Of a stretch of DNA of 64,000 nt, positions 44,653 to 55,961 are shown piece after piece. Within the stretch, counting starts at the first letter, position 1. Each line of letters begins with the position of its first letter. This stretch comes from Neoceratodus forsteri (Eukaryota; Chordata; Ceratodontiformes; Ceratodontidae): positions 664,295,501 to 664,359,500 of the forward strand of contig CM057456.1 in NCBI GenBank assembly GCA_016271365.2. Reading direction: 5' to 3'. The position numbers and the translations under genes were made by a program. A model generated the notes under the pieces. That model ran no database searches. It saw only the letters and a program-made list of their open reading frames with translations, and was not told the origin of the DNA.

Positions 44653-46257
44653 TGTAACCCCTAGATGGCGCTATCCCAGGGGCTACTACCCCTGCCTGAT
44701 TTGCCACTAACAGGTTGAGGGGCCTGGATCCAATGGCGGTGCCTCCACCCAGAGGTCAGGGTTTGCAATAGTTAAACTAACTTGGTCACTGCCTCTGGGA
44801 CACTGCAACCCCTTTCTTCCCACTAGTGGCCCACACAATATATCAGAATTACCTTCACAGTATACACTTACCCCCAGGTCTGGTTCCGCACTGGGACCTC
44901 CTGTGAAATGAGATACAGTGCAACAATCACAGTACAGTACTTTAACATAGACAAATACCTCAGGCAGTATAACTTTGCTGAAACAAGCAGCTCTGATTTA
45001 TTTAGGGGATATAAAAGGACAGGGGAAATCAGGTTAATTAGCTTATCACTCTGATAATCTACCTATGGCTCTGTGCACAGGCCTATCCCTATCAGTTACT
45101 GTCCTGGGTACCCAAGCCCTAGTGGCTAGTCCAAACCGTGGCAGTAGGGCCCTTTCACACAGAGAAAAGGAGAATTAAACAGTCAGCAGTACAGTAATTC
45201 CATTTGGATTTAATGTGGCAATTCAACAGGGAGCGACCCTGAATTAGTACTCACGACCTCCAAATAAGATAGGGTCCTTCAATGTCAGCAGGGCTCACTT
45301 GAGGTACACAAACCTCTTCACACATCCATATAAAAGAAAGCACTATACCAGGCAGGCTGCATCTGTATCCCGATCGCAATTACTGCACAATACCGGAGAA
45401 CACACAGCAGATTCAGTTCCTGACAGACCGATTGCAATTTTCAGCAATTCCTCCAGTCTTCTACAGGGTGAGCCTGGTTTCTACTCTTCAGAGATCCTTT
45501 GATTCTTTCACAGGACGGATTCAGTCCTAACAAGCTGTTACACAAGCTGCAGACCGGAACTCTGGGCCTTACACATTTTTTTGACTAAACTGCACACTGA
45601 AAAAGCACAGGGCTCCTTCCTTCTTCACTGCCAAAGCTCAACTGAAACTCCAACCGACAAAACCGGGCACTTCCTTTGAGTTCCTCCCAGTTCTTGACTG
45701 GATTGGCTGTCACTCACAAAGACTGCTGCTGTTGGTCCAAAAGGCACTGAAGTCTAAACTACATCTCCCAGAGTCACTGCCCATACAATCCTCTTGTGGC
45801 TGGCTCAGATTATGAGTCCAAGTTCTGATTCGTCAAGGCACCATTTTAGAGCTAGCTTACCCACACTGATTGGTCCAGTTCAGCAGTTCAAAACTAGAAT
45901 GGGGAACTAGCAGACACAGTTCTGGCTGCAAAGAAAGCAGGTTAGACAAATTGTAATTTCATTATTACTCTAAATAATTTCTGGCAAACAGTTACATCTT
46001 TCAGATAGGTTCCCTTTGCACTCCTAGTGACTGCAAAATGAATTGAATTGGCAGCAGCTCGAGTGGTACTGAGAAGCACACAGTCCCCCATACAAACTAA
46101 TTATGTCTGCAAGCAGACAGCTCTTAAAGAGACAGTACCAGAGGTTCTAAAACACTCACTGATAAATGGCTTAAACGCCAAACACCATTCAGGCTTGGAG
46201 CATTCAAGCAAGCTCCTGGAAGTCTTTTGGGAACCCCCATTTGCAGGGGGGGTTACA
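44653..46257 (-). repeat. Gypsy 5' LTR
   Basis: Length 1,605; pairs with 36,493-38,114. It would hold the promoter (U3) at its right side on this map, since the element is on the minus strand. An AATAAA on the minus strand lies at about 44,997-45,003. It is a little shorter than its partner because of scattered one- to three-base gaps. Confidence 0.95.
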
Positions 46258-49200
46258 TGCAAATGCAGGCAGGAGCCCAGTACAAAAGGGCAGCCTGCAG
46301 TGCCTGGAGAAACACAAGGAGCCAATGAGAGAGTGGGAGTGAGCAAGCACAAAGGAGCTCTATCGTGACTGCTGCGGATTTCTTTGTAGACAGAAAAAGG
46401 CATCAACACAGGCAGGAGGCCAGTACAAAGGGTCAGCCTGCAGTGCCGGCAGAAATGGAGCTCTGTCGGGACTCCTGCAAATTTCTTTGTGGGCAGAAAA
46501 AGGCACCAACACAGGCAGGAGCCCAGTACAAAAGGGCAGCCAGTGGCGCCAGGAGAAACAAATGAGTGAGTGAGACAGGGGATTAAGCAACCTCAACGGA
46601 GCTCTATCATGACTGCTGCAGATTTCATTGTGGGCAGAAAAAGCAGCAGTCCAGGCAGGAGCCCAGCATAAAGGCCAGCATGCATCGCCTGCAGAAATGG
46701 AACGAAGTTAGTGAGAGAGGGGAGTAAGTGAGCTCAATGTAGTTGTGTCGAGACTGCTGCAGATTTCTTTGTGGGCAGAAAAAGCAACAATACAGACAGG
46801 AGCCAGTACAAAGGTGCCTGCAGTGCTGACAGAAATGGATTGAGTGAGTGAGAAAAGGGAGGAGGAGGTTAATGGAGCCTGTCGGCTACTAAAGATTTCT
46901 TTGTGGGCAGAAAGGTGCCAACAGAGGCAGGAGCCCAGTACAAAATGGCAGCCTGCAGTTCCAGGAGAAACGGAATGAGCAAGTGAGACAGGGGGAGTGA
47001 GTGACCTCAACAGAGCTCTGTCGGGACAGCTGTGGATTTCTTTGTGGGCAGAAAAAGGTGCCAATGAAGGCAGGAGCCCAATACAAAAGGGCAGCCTGCA
47101 GCGCCAGGAGAAACACAACGAGCGAGTGAGAGGGGGGAGTGAGCAAGCTCAAAGGAGCTCTATCGTGACTGCTGCAGATTTCTTTGTGGACAGAGAAAAG
47201 CATCAATGCAGGCAAGATGCCATTGCAAAAGGCCAGTCTGCAGCACCAGCAGAAGCAGAACGAATGAGTGAGAGAGGAGGACTGAGTGAGCTCAGCAGAG
47301 CTATGTCAGGACTGCTGCAGACTTTTTTGTGGGCAGAAAAAGGCAGCAATGCATGCAGGGGCCCAGTACAAAAGGGCGCCTGCAGCAGTGGGAGAAACAG
47401 AATGAGCGAGTGAGATAGGTGGAGTGAGCGAGCTCAACAAAGCTCTATCATGACTGCTGTAAATTTCTTTGTGAGCGGAAGAAGGTGGAAATGCAGGCAG
47501 GAGCCCAGTACAAAAGGACAGCTTGTAGCGCTGGCAGAAATGGAATGAGCGAGTGAAAGGGGGGAGTGAGAAGCTCAACGGATCTCTGCCAGCACTGCTG
47601 CAAATTTCTTTGTGGGAAGAAAAAGGCACCAACAAAGGCAGGAGTCCAGTACAAAATGGGAGCCTGCAGCACCAGGAGAAACAGAATGAGTGAGTGAGAG
47701 AGGGGGAGTAAGCAACCTCAACAGAGCTCTATCGTGACTGCTGCAGATTTCATTGTGGGCAGAAAAAGTGGCAACGCGGGTAGGAGTCCAGTTCAAAAGG
47801 CCATCCTGCAGCGCCAGCAGAAACGGAATGAGCAAGTGAGAGAGGGGGAGTAAGCAATCTCAACGGAGCTGTGTCGGGACTGCTGCAGATTTCTTTGTGG
47901 GCTGAAAAAGCTGACAACGCAGGAAGGAGCCCAGTACAAAAGGGCAGCCTGCAACAGCGGGAGATACAGAATAAGCGAGTGAGGGAAGGGGAGTGAGTGA
48001 GCTCAACGGAGCTCTGTTGGGACTGATGCAGATTTCGTTGTGGGCAGAAAAGTGGCAATGCATGCAGGGGTCAAGTACAAAAGGGCAGCCTGCAGTGGCA
48101 GGAGAAACAGAATGAGCGAGTGTGAGGAGGGGAGAGTGAGCGAGCTCAGCGGAGCACTGTCGAAATGGCTCCAGATTTCTTTGTGGGCAGACTAAGGCAC
48201 CAACAGAGGCAGGAGCACAGTACAAAAGGGCGGCCTGCAGGGCCAGGAGAAACAGAATGAGTGAGTGAGATGTGGAAGTGAGCGACCTTAACAGAGCTCC
48301 GTCAGGCCAGCTGCGGATTTCTCTGTGGTTAGAAAAAGGTGCCAATGCAGGCAGGAGTCCAATACAGAACACCAGTCTGCAGTGCCGGTAGAAACACAAT
48401 GAGTGAGTGAGAGAGGGGGAGTGAGCAAGCTTAATGGACCTCTATCGTGACTGCTGCGGATTTCTTTTTTGGCAGAAAAAGGAAGCAACACAGGCAGGAA
48501 CCCAGTACAAAAGGGCAGCCTGCAGCACTGGGAGAAACGGAATGAGCGAGTGACAGAAAGGCAGTGAGCAAGCTCAATGGAGCTCCATGGACACTGCTGC
48601 AGATTTATTTGTGGGCAGAAAAAGGCATCAACGCAGGCAGAAGGCAAGTTCAAAAGGCCAGCCTGCAGCGCCAGCAGAACAGAATGAACTAGTGAGAGAA
48701 GGGGACTGAGCGAGTTCAGTGGAGCTGTGTCAGGACTGCTGCAGGTTTTTTGTGGGCAGAAAAAGGCAGCAATCCATACAGGGGCCAGTACAAAAGGGCA
48801 GCCTGCAGCAGCAGAAGAAACAGAATGAGCGAGTGATAGAGATGGAGTGAGCGAGCTCAACGGAGCTCTATCATGACTGCTGCAAATTTCTTTATGAGCA
48901 GAAGAAAGTGGCAATGCAGGTAGGAGCCCAGTACAAAAGGGCAGCATGTAGCGCCGGCAGAAACAGAACAAGCGAGTGAGAGAGGGGGGAGTAAGCAAGC
49001 TCAGTGGAGCTGTGTCAGGACTGCTGCAGATTTCTTTGTGGGCAGAAAAAGCTGACAATGCAGGCAGGAGCCCAGTACAAAAGGGCAGCCTGCAGCAGCG
49101 GAGACACAGAATGACTGAGTGAGGGAGGGGGGAGAGTGAGCTCAATGGAGCCTCTATTGTGATTGCTGCAGATTTCTTTGTGGTCAAAAGAAGGCGGCAA

Positions 49201-52200
49201 TGCAGGCAGAAGCCCAGTACAAAAGGGCAGCCTGCTGCGCCGGCAGAAACAGAATGAGCGAGTGAGAGAGGGAGACTGAGCGAGCTCAGCGGAGCTATGT
49301 CAGGACTGCTGCAGAATTTTTTGTGGGCAGAAAAAGGCAGCAATGTATGGAGGGGCTCAGTATAAAAGGGCAACCTGCAGCAGTGGGAGAAACAGAACAA
49401 GCAAGTGACAGAGGGGGAGTGAACGAGCTCAATGGAGCTCTATCGTGACTGCTGCAAATTTCTTTGTGAGCAGAAGAAGGCGGCAATGCAGGCAGGAGCC
49501 CAGTACAAAGGGACAGCATGTAGCACTGGCAGAAATGGAACAGTCGAGTGAGAGGGGGAGTGAGAAGCTCAATGGAGCTCTGTCGGGACTGCTGCAAATA
49601 TCTTTGTGGGCAGAAAAAGGCACCTACAGAGGCAGGAGCCCAGTACAAAGCGGCAGCCTGCAGCGCCAGGAGAAATAGAATGAGCGAGTGAGAGAGGGGG
49701 AGTAAGCGACCTCAGCGGAGCTCTATCATGACTGCTGCAGCTTTCATTTTTGGCAGAAAAAGGTGGCAATGCAGACAGGAGCCCAGAATAAAAGGTCAGC
49801 TTGCAGCCCCAGCAGAAACAGAATGAGCGAGTGAGAGAGGGGGAGTAAGCGAGCTCAACGGAGCTGTGTCAGGACTGCTGCAGAATTCTTTGTGGGCAGA
49901 AAACGCCGAGAACACAGGCAGGAGCTCAGTACAAGAGGACAGTCTGTAGCAGTGGGAGACACAGAATGAGCGAGTGAGGGATGGGGAGTGAGTGAGCTTA
50001 ATGGAGTTCTGTTGGGACTGCTGCCGATTTCTTTGTGGGCAGAAAAAGGCAGTAATGCACGCAGGGGCCCAGTAGAAAAGGGCAGCCTGCAGCAGTGGGG
50101 AAACAGAATGAGAAAGTGAGAGAGAGGGAGTGAGTCAGCTCAATGGAGCTCTATTGTGACTGCTGCAGATTTCTGTGTGGGCAGACAAAGGCGCCAACAG
50201 AGGCAGGAGCCCAGTACAAAAGGGCAGCCTGCAAGGCCAGGAGAAACAGAATGAGTGAGTGAGACAGGGGAGTGAGCGACCTCAACAGAGCTCTGTCGGG
50301 ACAGCTGCAGATTTCTTTGTGGTCAGAAAAATGTGCCAATGCAGGCAGGAGCCGAGTACAGAAGGGCAGCCTGCAGCGCCGGGAGACACACAATGAGTGA
50401 GTGAGAGAGGGGCTGTGAGCGAGCTTAATAGACCTCTATCATGACTACTGCAGATTTCTTTGTGGGCAGAAAAAGGTAGCAATGCATGCAGGAGCCCAGT
50501 ACAAAAGACCAGTCTGCAGTGCCAGCAGAAACGGAACAAGTGAGTGAGTGAGAGAGGGGAAGTGAGCATGCTTAACAGACCTGTGTCGGGACTGCTGCAG
50601 ATTTCTTTGTGGGCAGAAAAAGACGCCAACGCAGGCAGGAGTCCAGTACAAAAGGGCAGTCTGCAGCAGCGGGAGACACAGAACGAGTGAGCGAGTGAGG
50701 GAGGGGGAGGGAGTGAGTGAGCTCAATGGAGCTCTTTTGGGACTGTTGTGGATTTCTTTGTTGGCAGAAAAAGGCAGCAATGCATGCAGGAGCCCAGTAG
50801 AAAAGGGCAGTCTGCAGCAGCGGGAGAAACAGAATGAGCAAGTGAGAGAAGGGGAGTAAGCAAGCTCAACAAAGCTCTATTGTGACTGCTGCAGATTTCT
50901 TTGTGGGCAGAAGAAGGCAGCAATGCAGGCAGGAGCCCAGTACAAAAGGCAGCCTGCAGTGCCAGGAGAAACAGAATGAGCGAGTGAGACAGGGGGAGTG
51001 AGTGACCTCAATGGAGCTCTATTGTGACTGCTGCAGACTTCTTTGTGGCCAGAAAAAAGACAGCAATGCAGGCAGGAGCCCAGGACAAAAGGGCAGCCTA
51101 CAGCAGCAGGAGACACTGAATGAGCAAGTGAGGGAGGGGTAGTGAGTGAGCTCAACAGAGCTCTGTTGGGACTGCTGTGGATTTCTTTGTGGGCAGAAAA
51201 AGGCAGCATGGTACACAGGGGCCTTGTACAAAAGGGCAGCCTGCATTAACTGCAGAAATGGAACAAGCGAGTGAGAGAGGGGTAGTGAGTGAGCTCAACG
51301 GAGCTGTGTCAGCACTGCTGCAGATTTGTTTGGGACAGAAACAGCTGCCAACACAGGCAGGAGCCCAGTACAAAAGGGCAGCCTACAACAGTGGGAGAAA
51401 CAAAACGAGTGAATGAGAGAGGGGGGAGTGAGCAATCTCGATGGAGCTCTATCATGATTGCTGCAGATTTGTTTGTGGGCAGAAGAAGGTGGCTGTGCAG
51501 GCGGGAGCCCAGTACAAAAGGGCAGCCTGCAGCGCCTTCAGAAACGGAATGAGTGAGTGACAGGGGGGAGTGAGCGAGCTCAACGGAGCTCTGTCGGCAC
51601 TGCTGCAGATTTATTTGTTGGCAGAAAAAGGCACCAACAGAGGTGGGAGCCCAGTAAAAAAGGGCAGCCTGCAGCGCCAGGAGAAACAGAATGAGTAAGT
51701 GAGACAGGGGGAGTGAGCGACCTGAACGGTGCTGTGTCAGGACAGCTATGGATTTCTTTGTGGGCAGAAAATGGTGCCAACACAGGCAGGAGCCCAGTAC
51801 AAAAGGGCAGCCAGCAGCACCAGAAGAAACAGAATGAGTGAGTGAGACTGTGGGAGTGAGCGACCTGAATGGAGCTCTGTCGGGACAGCTGCAGATTTCT
51901 TTATGGGCAGAAAAAGGCCGCAACACAGGCAGGAGCCCAGTACAAAAGGCCAGCCTGCAGCACCAGCAGAAACAGAACGACCGAGTGAGAGAGGGGGATT
52001 AAGCAAGCCCAATGGACCTGTGTATGGACTGCTGCAGATTTCTTTGTGGGCGGAAAAATCCGCCAACAGAGGCAGGAGCCCAGCACAAAAGGGTAGCCTG
52101 CAGCACCAGGAGAAACAGAATGAGCGAGTGAGAGAGGAGGAGTGAGCCACCTCAACGGAACTCTGTTGGGACAGCTGCAGATTTTTTTGTGGACAGAAAG

Positions 52201-52300
52201 GGGTGCCAATGCAGGTAGGAGTCCATACAAAACAGCAGCCTGCAGCACTGTGAAAAACAGAACCAGCGACTGATAGAGGGGGAGTGAGCGAGCTCAGCAG
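46258..52300. repeat. 143-bp satellite array, right block (about 42 units)
   Basis: The block begins in mid-unit where the left block was cut. From 46,258 to about 49,250 it follows 28,993-31,985 unit for unit, including the rare variants, with an offset of about 17,265. At about 49,250 it switches to match sequence from about 34,390 on. Compared with the left block it has more small gaps, for example at 46,800-46,920. It ends at about 52,300 before the terminal block of the composite repeat. No gene. Confidence 0.93.
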
Positions 52301-52337
52301 ACCAATGCAATCAACATTCAGCATTGACAAATGATTA

Positions 52338-52520
52338 TTAAATTTGCCACTAAACCCTGCACTTAAGACCTGAACGATTTAAAAAAGGCAAAAGAAAACC
52401 AACACCGATTCTTAGATTATAAAGTGCGGTTCGGGGGAAAATGTATTTTATGATTTGCTTGGTAAGGTGAAACTGGCATGGGTTTATTTTTGGTGATACT
52501 GGCAGGCTGTCATGAAATTC
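52338..52520. other. Unassigned DNA
   Basis: Short AT-rich stretch between the composite repeat end and a SINE. Nothing recognised. Confidence 0.5.
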
Positions 52521-52714
52521 TTTTTTTTTTTTCAAATTATTTAACCAGAAGAGACATGCTAAGCTGAAAACTTGTTTACAAGTGTGACCTGGGAGCACAG
52601 AGAAGTTAAGTGACTTGTTCAGGGTCACACAGTATGCAAATGGGGGCTGTGGGATTCAAACCCAGGTCCTCAGGTTTGCAGCTCAGAGCCTTAAACCACT
52701 GTGCTGCTGCCTCC
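52521..52714 (-). mobile_element. CORE/MIR-like SINE, well preserved
   Basis: On the minus strand: head 'ggaggcagcagcacagtggt', A-box 'agtggtttaaggc', B-box 'gggtttgaatccc', core 'actgtgtgaccctgaacaag' then 'tcacttaacttc', L2-like tail 'cttctggttaaataatttg' and a run of 12 A (plus-strand T at 52,521-52,532). It is the best copy of the family seen here. The head end is followed by a partial duplication of itself at 52,725-52,745. Confidence 0.88.
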
Positions 52715-53179
52715 CTACGAACATACAAACTGTGCTACTGCCTCCTACGAATATATGAACATACGAAATTTGTCATAGACTTTGACTTTGATGGCAGATA
52801 AGGACCGCCTGGCCCATCTAGTCTGCCCGTTTCCTTACCTACAGGATAGGCCGCAGATCCTAGTTAACCAACAGCCTATTTCTTCCTACCCCCCCCCACA
52901 AGAATTGCCTTATGTCTGTCCCATGCATTCTTGAATTCTCCCACAGTTTTAGACCCTACAACCTCCCTCAGGAAGGCTGTCCATGCATTCACTACCTCTC
53001 TGTGAAATAATACTTCCTCACATTGCCCGGGTGAATCGCCCCCCCTCTATGTTTAAATTGTGTCCCCTTGTTTTTGCACGTCTCTTTTTGGGAAATATGC
53101 TACCCTCTTGGATTTTGTTGATTCCACTGAGGTACTTAAAAGTTTCTATCATGTCCCCCTTCTCCCTTCTTTCCTATTA

Positions 53180-55708
53180 AGCTTCTTTAGTCTCTCCTCA
53201 TATGGCTTCTCTTGCAGACCCTGCACCATTTTAGTTGCCCTCCTCTGGACTGCCTCTATCCTTTCTATGTCCTTGTGGAGATGGGGTCTCCAGAACTGGA
53301 TGCAGTACTCCAGATTGGGTCTCACCAACTGTCTGTACAGAGGGATGACAACTTCCTGTTTTCTGCTGCTGATGCCTCTCCCTATGCATCCCAGTATACC
53401 CCCAACCCTCCCTACTGCCTTCTCACATTGCTTGCTAACCTTAAGGTCATCTGATATGATTACCCCCAGGTCCCTTTCCTTTTGTTGTTGTTACTACCTC
53501 CCCTTTGTGTATTCTTCCCTGGGTTCTTGTTTCCCAGGTGCATTAGTTGCACTTCTTTGCATTGAATCCTAGCTGCCATACTTCTGACCATTCCTCCAAC
53601 CTTGCCAAGTCCCTTCTCATCCTTTCCACACCTCCTTGTGATCAACCCTGTTGCAGATCTTTGTGTCATCTGCAAAAGGCATACTTCTCCTTCCAGTCCC
53701 TCTGCAATGTCACTGATGAAGACATTAAAAAGGACCGGACCTAATACTGAACCCTCGGTACCCTACTAGCAACCCTTCTTTCTTCAGAGTGGACTCCATT
53801 TACAATTACCTTCTGTATCCTGTTGTGCAGCCAATGTTTACCAGGCTACCACCCTGGGACCAACTCCCAGGCTGCTTAATTTGACTATTAATCTTTTGTG
53901 TGGGACTGTGTCAAATGCCTTGCTAAAGTCTAGGTAGGCTATGTCCACAGCCCTCCCTGGTCTGCTACTTGGTCACCCAGTCAAAAGAAATCTATTAGAT
54001 TCTTCTGACATGACCTTCCGCTGTGAACCCATGCTGCCTTGGGTCCTGTGCCCCACTGGCCTCTAGGTACTCAACTATTCTTTCCTTCAGTAGTGACTCC
54101 ATCACTTTCCCTACCACAGAGGTCAGACTGACAGGTCTGTAGTTTCCTGCCTCTGTCTTGTTCCCACTTTTGTGAAGGGGAATCACATCTGCCTTCCTCC
54201 AGTCCTCGGGTACCACACCATCCTCCCATGATTTATTAAAAAGAGTAGCCAGTGGTTTCACTAGTTCCTCCCTTAATTCTTTTAGAATTCTGGGGTGAAT
54301 TCCATCAGGCCCCATTGCTTTGTCCTCCTTCAGTTTTAGGAGTTCTTGCAGGACCAATTCTTCTGTGAAAGGACTGGGATTGACCCATCTATCAAGAGTG
54401 CTTCTGTTAATTAGATTAGGCACTTCCCCCTCCTCTTTTGTGAATACTGAGCAGAAATATTCGTTCAGTATCCCTGCTTTTTCACTGTCCCCCTCTGCCC
54501 ACCCACCGTTCATTCTATTCAGCCTCACTATCCTTCCCTTTGTCTTCCTACACTCACTGATATACCTATAAAAAGGTTTTATCCCCCTTCTTAACTGAGT
54601 TGGCTATCTTTTCCTCAGTTTGGGCCTTTGCTATTCTGACTTTCCTCCCTGCTTCCTTCTGCCTTAACTGGTAAAGCTCTCTGTCCTGCTCATTCTGTGT
54701 ATCCTTATACTTCCGGAATGCTATCTTTTTCTTCCTGACTTTCACAGCCACCTCTTTTGAGAACCATAGTGGCTTTTTCTTTCATTTTGATTTGTTTATT
54801 TGCTTCACACAAAGGCTTGTTGCCTCTGTGATGGCAGTTTTGATAATTCCCCATTGTTGCTCCACACCTCCTTCTAGCCTGTTTGCTAGTGCTTTTCTGA
54901 GGCACTCTCCCATCTTGCCATAGTCAGCCTCCTAGAGTCCAGTACCCTCACTTTTGTATGGCTTGACTCTGAAGCTGAGTTTAACGTGAACCACACTGTT
55001 TGATGGTCACTTGTTTCCAGATGGCAACCCACTTCTAGATCTGAGATCCTCTCACTGCCCCCGTTTGAGAGTATGAGGTCTAAGATTGCTCCCTCATGAG
55101 TGGGTTCCGAAACTAGCTGTCTGAGGCCTGCCACCTGTTGGGCATCAAGAATGGCTCTTCTCTTGGATGTGGCTGCAGCAAATGTGCTCCAGTTAACATC
55201 TGGCATATTCAGGCCTCCCATCAACAGTATCTCCACTTTCTCTGCCATTCTAAGAATGCCTTCTATCATATTCTTGTCCATTCTCTCCCCCTGACATGGG
55301 GGTCCGTACACAACCCCTGTGCAGATTGTGGTGCCCTTTCCAGTTTCCAAGGTGACCCACAGTGCCTCCTCTCCTCCCTGTTTACTCTTTTGTTCAGTTG
55401 CTTTTATCCTTCCTTTACATAGAGACTACCTCCCCTCTTCTCCCTGCCTGTCTCTCCTGTAGGTTTGGTACCCTGGTATGTTAACATCCCAGTCATGGTT
55501 CTCTGTACCATGTTTCTGTGACTGCTACGATATCCAGGCATCCCTCTTCCATCAAGGCCACCAGCTCAGGGAGCTTGTTGCCCAGACTACGGGCATTGGT
55601 ACTCACTACCCTCCATTTCCTAATGGCCTTACTCCTTTTTGCCCCATCCCTGTCCTTCTTGTCTTTGTTACTTTCTCCATTTACCCCTGCCCTTCTCCCT
55701 ATCAACAC
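53180..55708 (-). pseudogene. CR1 copy 3 ORF2: endonuclease and reverse transcriptase
   Basis: Endonuclease: 'KWRVVSTNARSLGNKLPEL' and 'LDIVAVTETWY' (55,493-55,708), 'GVVYGPPCQG', 'GGLNMPDVNW', 'LETSDHQTVWF' (54,886-55,350). The usual GDxN block reads GGLN, so its Asp is lost. Reverse transcriptase: 'AMGPDGIHPRILKEL', 'DWRKADVIPLHKSG', 'GNYRPVSLTSVVGKVMESL' (53,995-54,528), then after breaks an intact 'AFADDTKIC' at about 53,655-53,683. The C-terminus runs to about 52,950. Multiple frames; not translatable as one protein as the sequence stands. Confidence 0.82.
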
Positions 55709-55961
55709 CTCTATGTTGGTGTTTACCGCACTTACTACCGTGATTGTTTGGGGTGGCTAGGATTTCCCTGCTCCTTTCCAGTGCCTCACCCCTTGGCTAG
55801 TTTAAATGCTTGCCAATGAAGCATTTAAAGCTATCGCCTAGGATCCTGGTTCCCCTTCTGGACAGATGCAGTCCATCATGCCAGTATAGGCTTGCATCAC
55901 TCCAGGTGGACCCCCAGTCCCCAATGAAGCCAAATCTCTGAGCTCCACACCAGTTTTTCAA

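Larger units (their letters stand above)
36493..46257 (-). mobile_element. Ty3/Gypsy LTR retrotransposon, complete, PNMA-like Gag
   Basis: The 9,765-base element starts TGTAACCCC and ends GGGGTTACA, flanked by a 4-base target duplication tgca (36,489-36,492 and 46,258-46,261). The uninterrupted site is visible in the related monomer at about 28,980-29,000. On the minus strand the order is 5' LTR, primer site, gag, protease, reverse transcriptase, RNase H, integrase, polypurine tract, 3' LTR, the Gypsy order. The coding regions are cut by many one-base frameshifts. LTRs are nearly alike, so the insertion is young. No envelope frame is recognised between integrase and the 3' LTR. Confidence 0.92.
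20195..52337. repeat. Composite satellite-bearing repeat copy B (with nested insertions)
   Basis: One locus shows this order: head shared with copy C (20,195-20,475), hairpins, GC-rich minisatellite, inverted arm, 298-bp array (21,214-21,430 and 26,490-27,488), 143-bp array (27,489-36,492 and 46,258-52,300), and a terminal block (52,316-52,333) shared with copy A. Two later insertions, an L2 (21,431-26,489) and a Gypsy element (36,493-46,257), account for 14.8 kb. Without them the locus is about 17.3 kb. No gene of its own is visible, so how it spread is unknown. The alternative is chance adjacency of separate satellites; the shared order with copy A argues against that for all but the 143-bp part. 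Confidence 0.5.

Noticed and set aside
36493..46257. Endogenous retrovirus rather than Gypsy
   Set aside because: Domain signatures (Gag of PNMA type, DALSRRP in RNase H, GPY/F integrase end) are of Gypsy type, and no envelope frame is visible.
48288..49400. A 370-codon open frame on the minus strand of the 143-bp satellite, and dozens like it
   Set aside because: The peptide simply repeats the satellite unit in successive frames. Two of three minus-strand frames of the unit lack stops, so long frames are expected. No start context or family motif.
27489..52300. CRISPR-like repeat array
   Set aside because: Units are 143 bases head to tail without distinct spacers, and the genome is eukaryotic.
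20195..52337. Helitron assignment for the composite repeat
   Set aside because: I found no clear TC start, CTRR end with nearby hairpin, or Rep/helicase frame.
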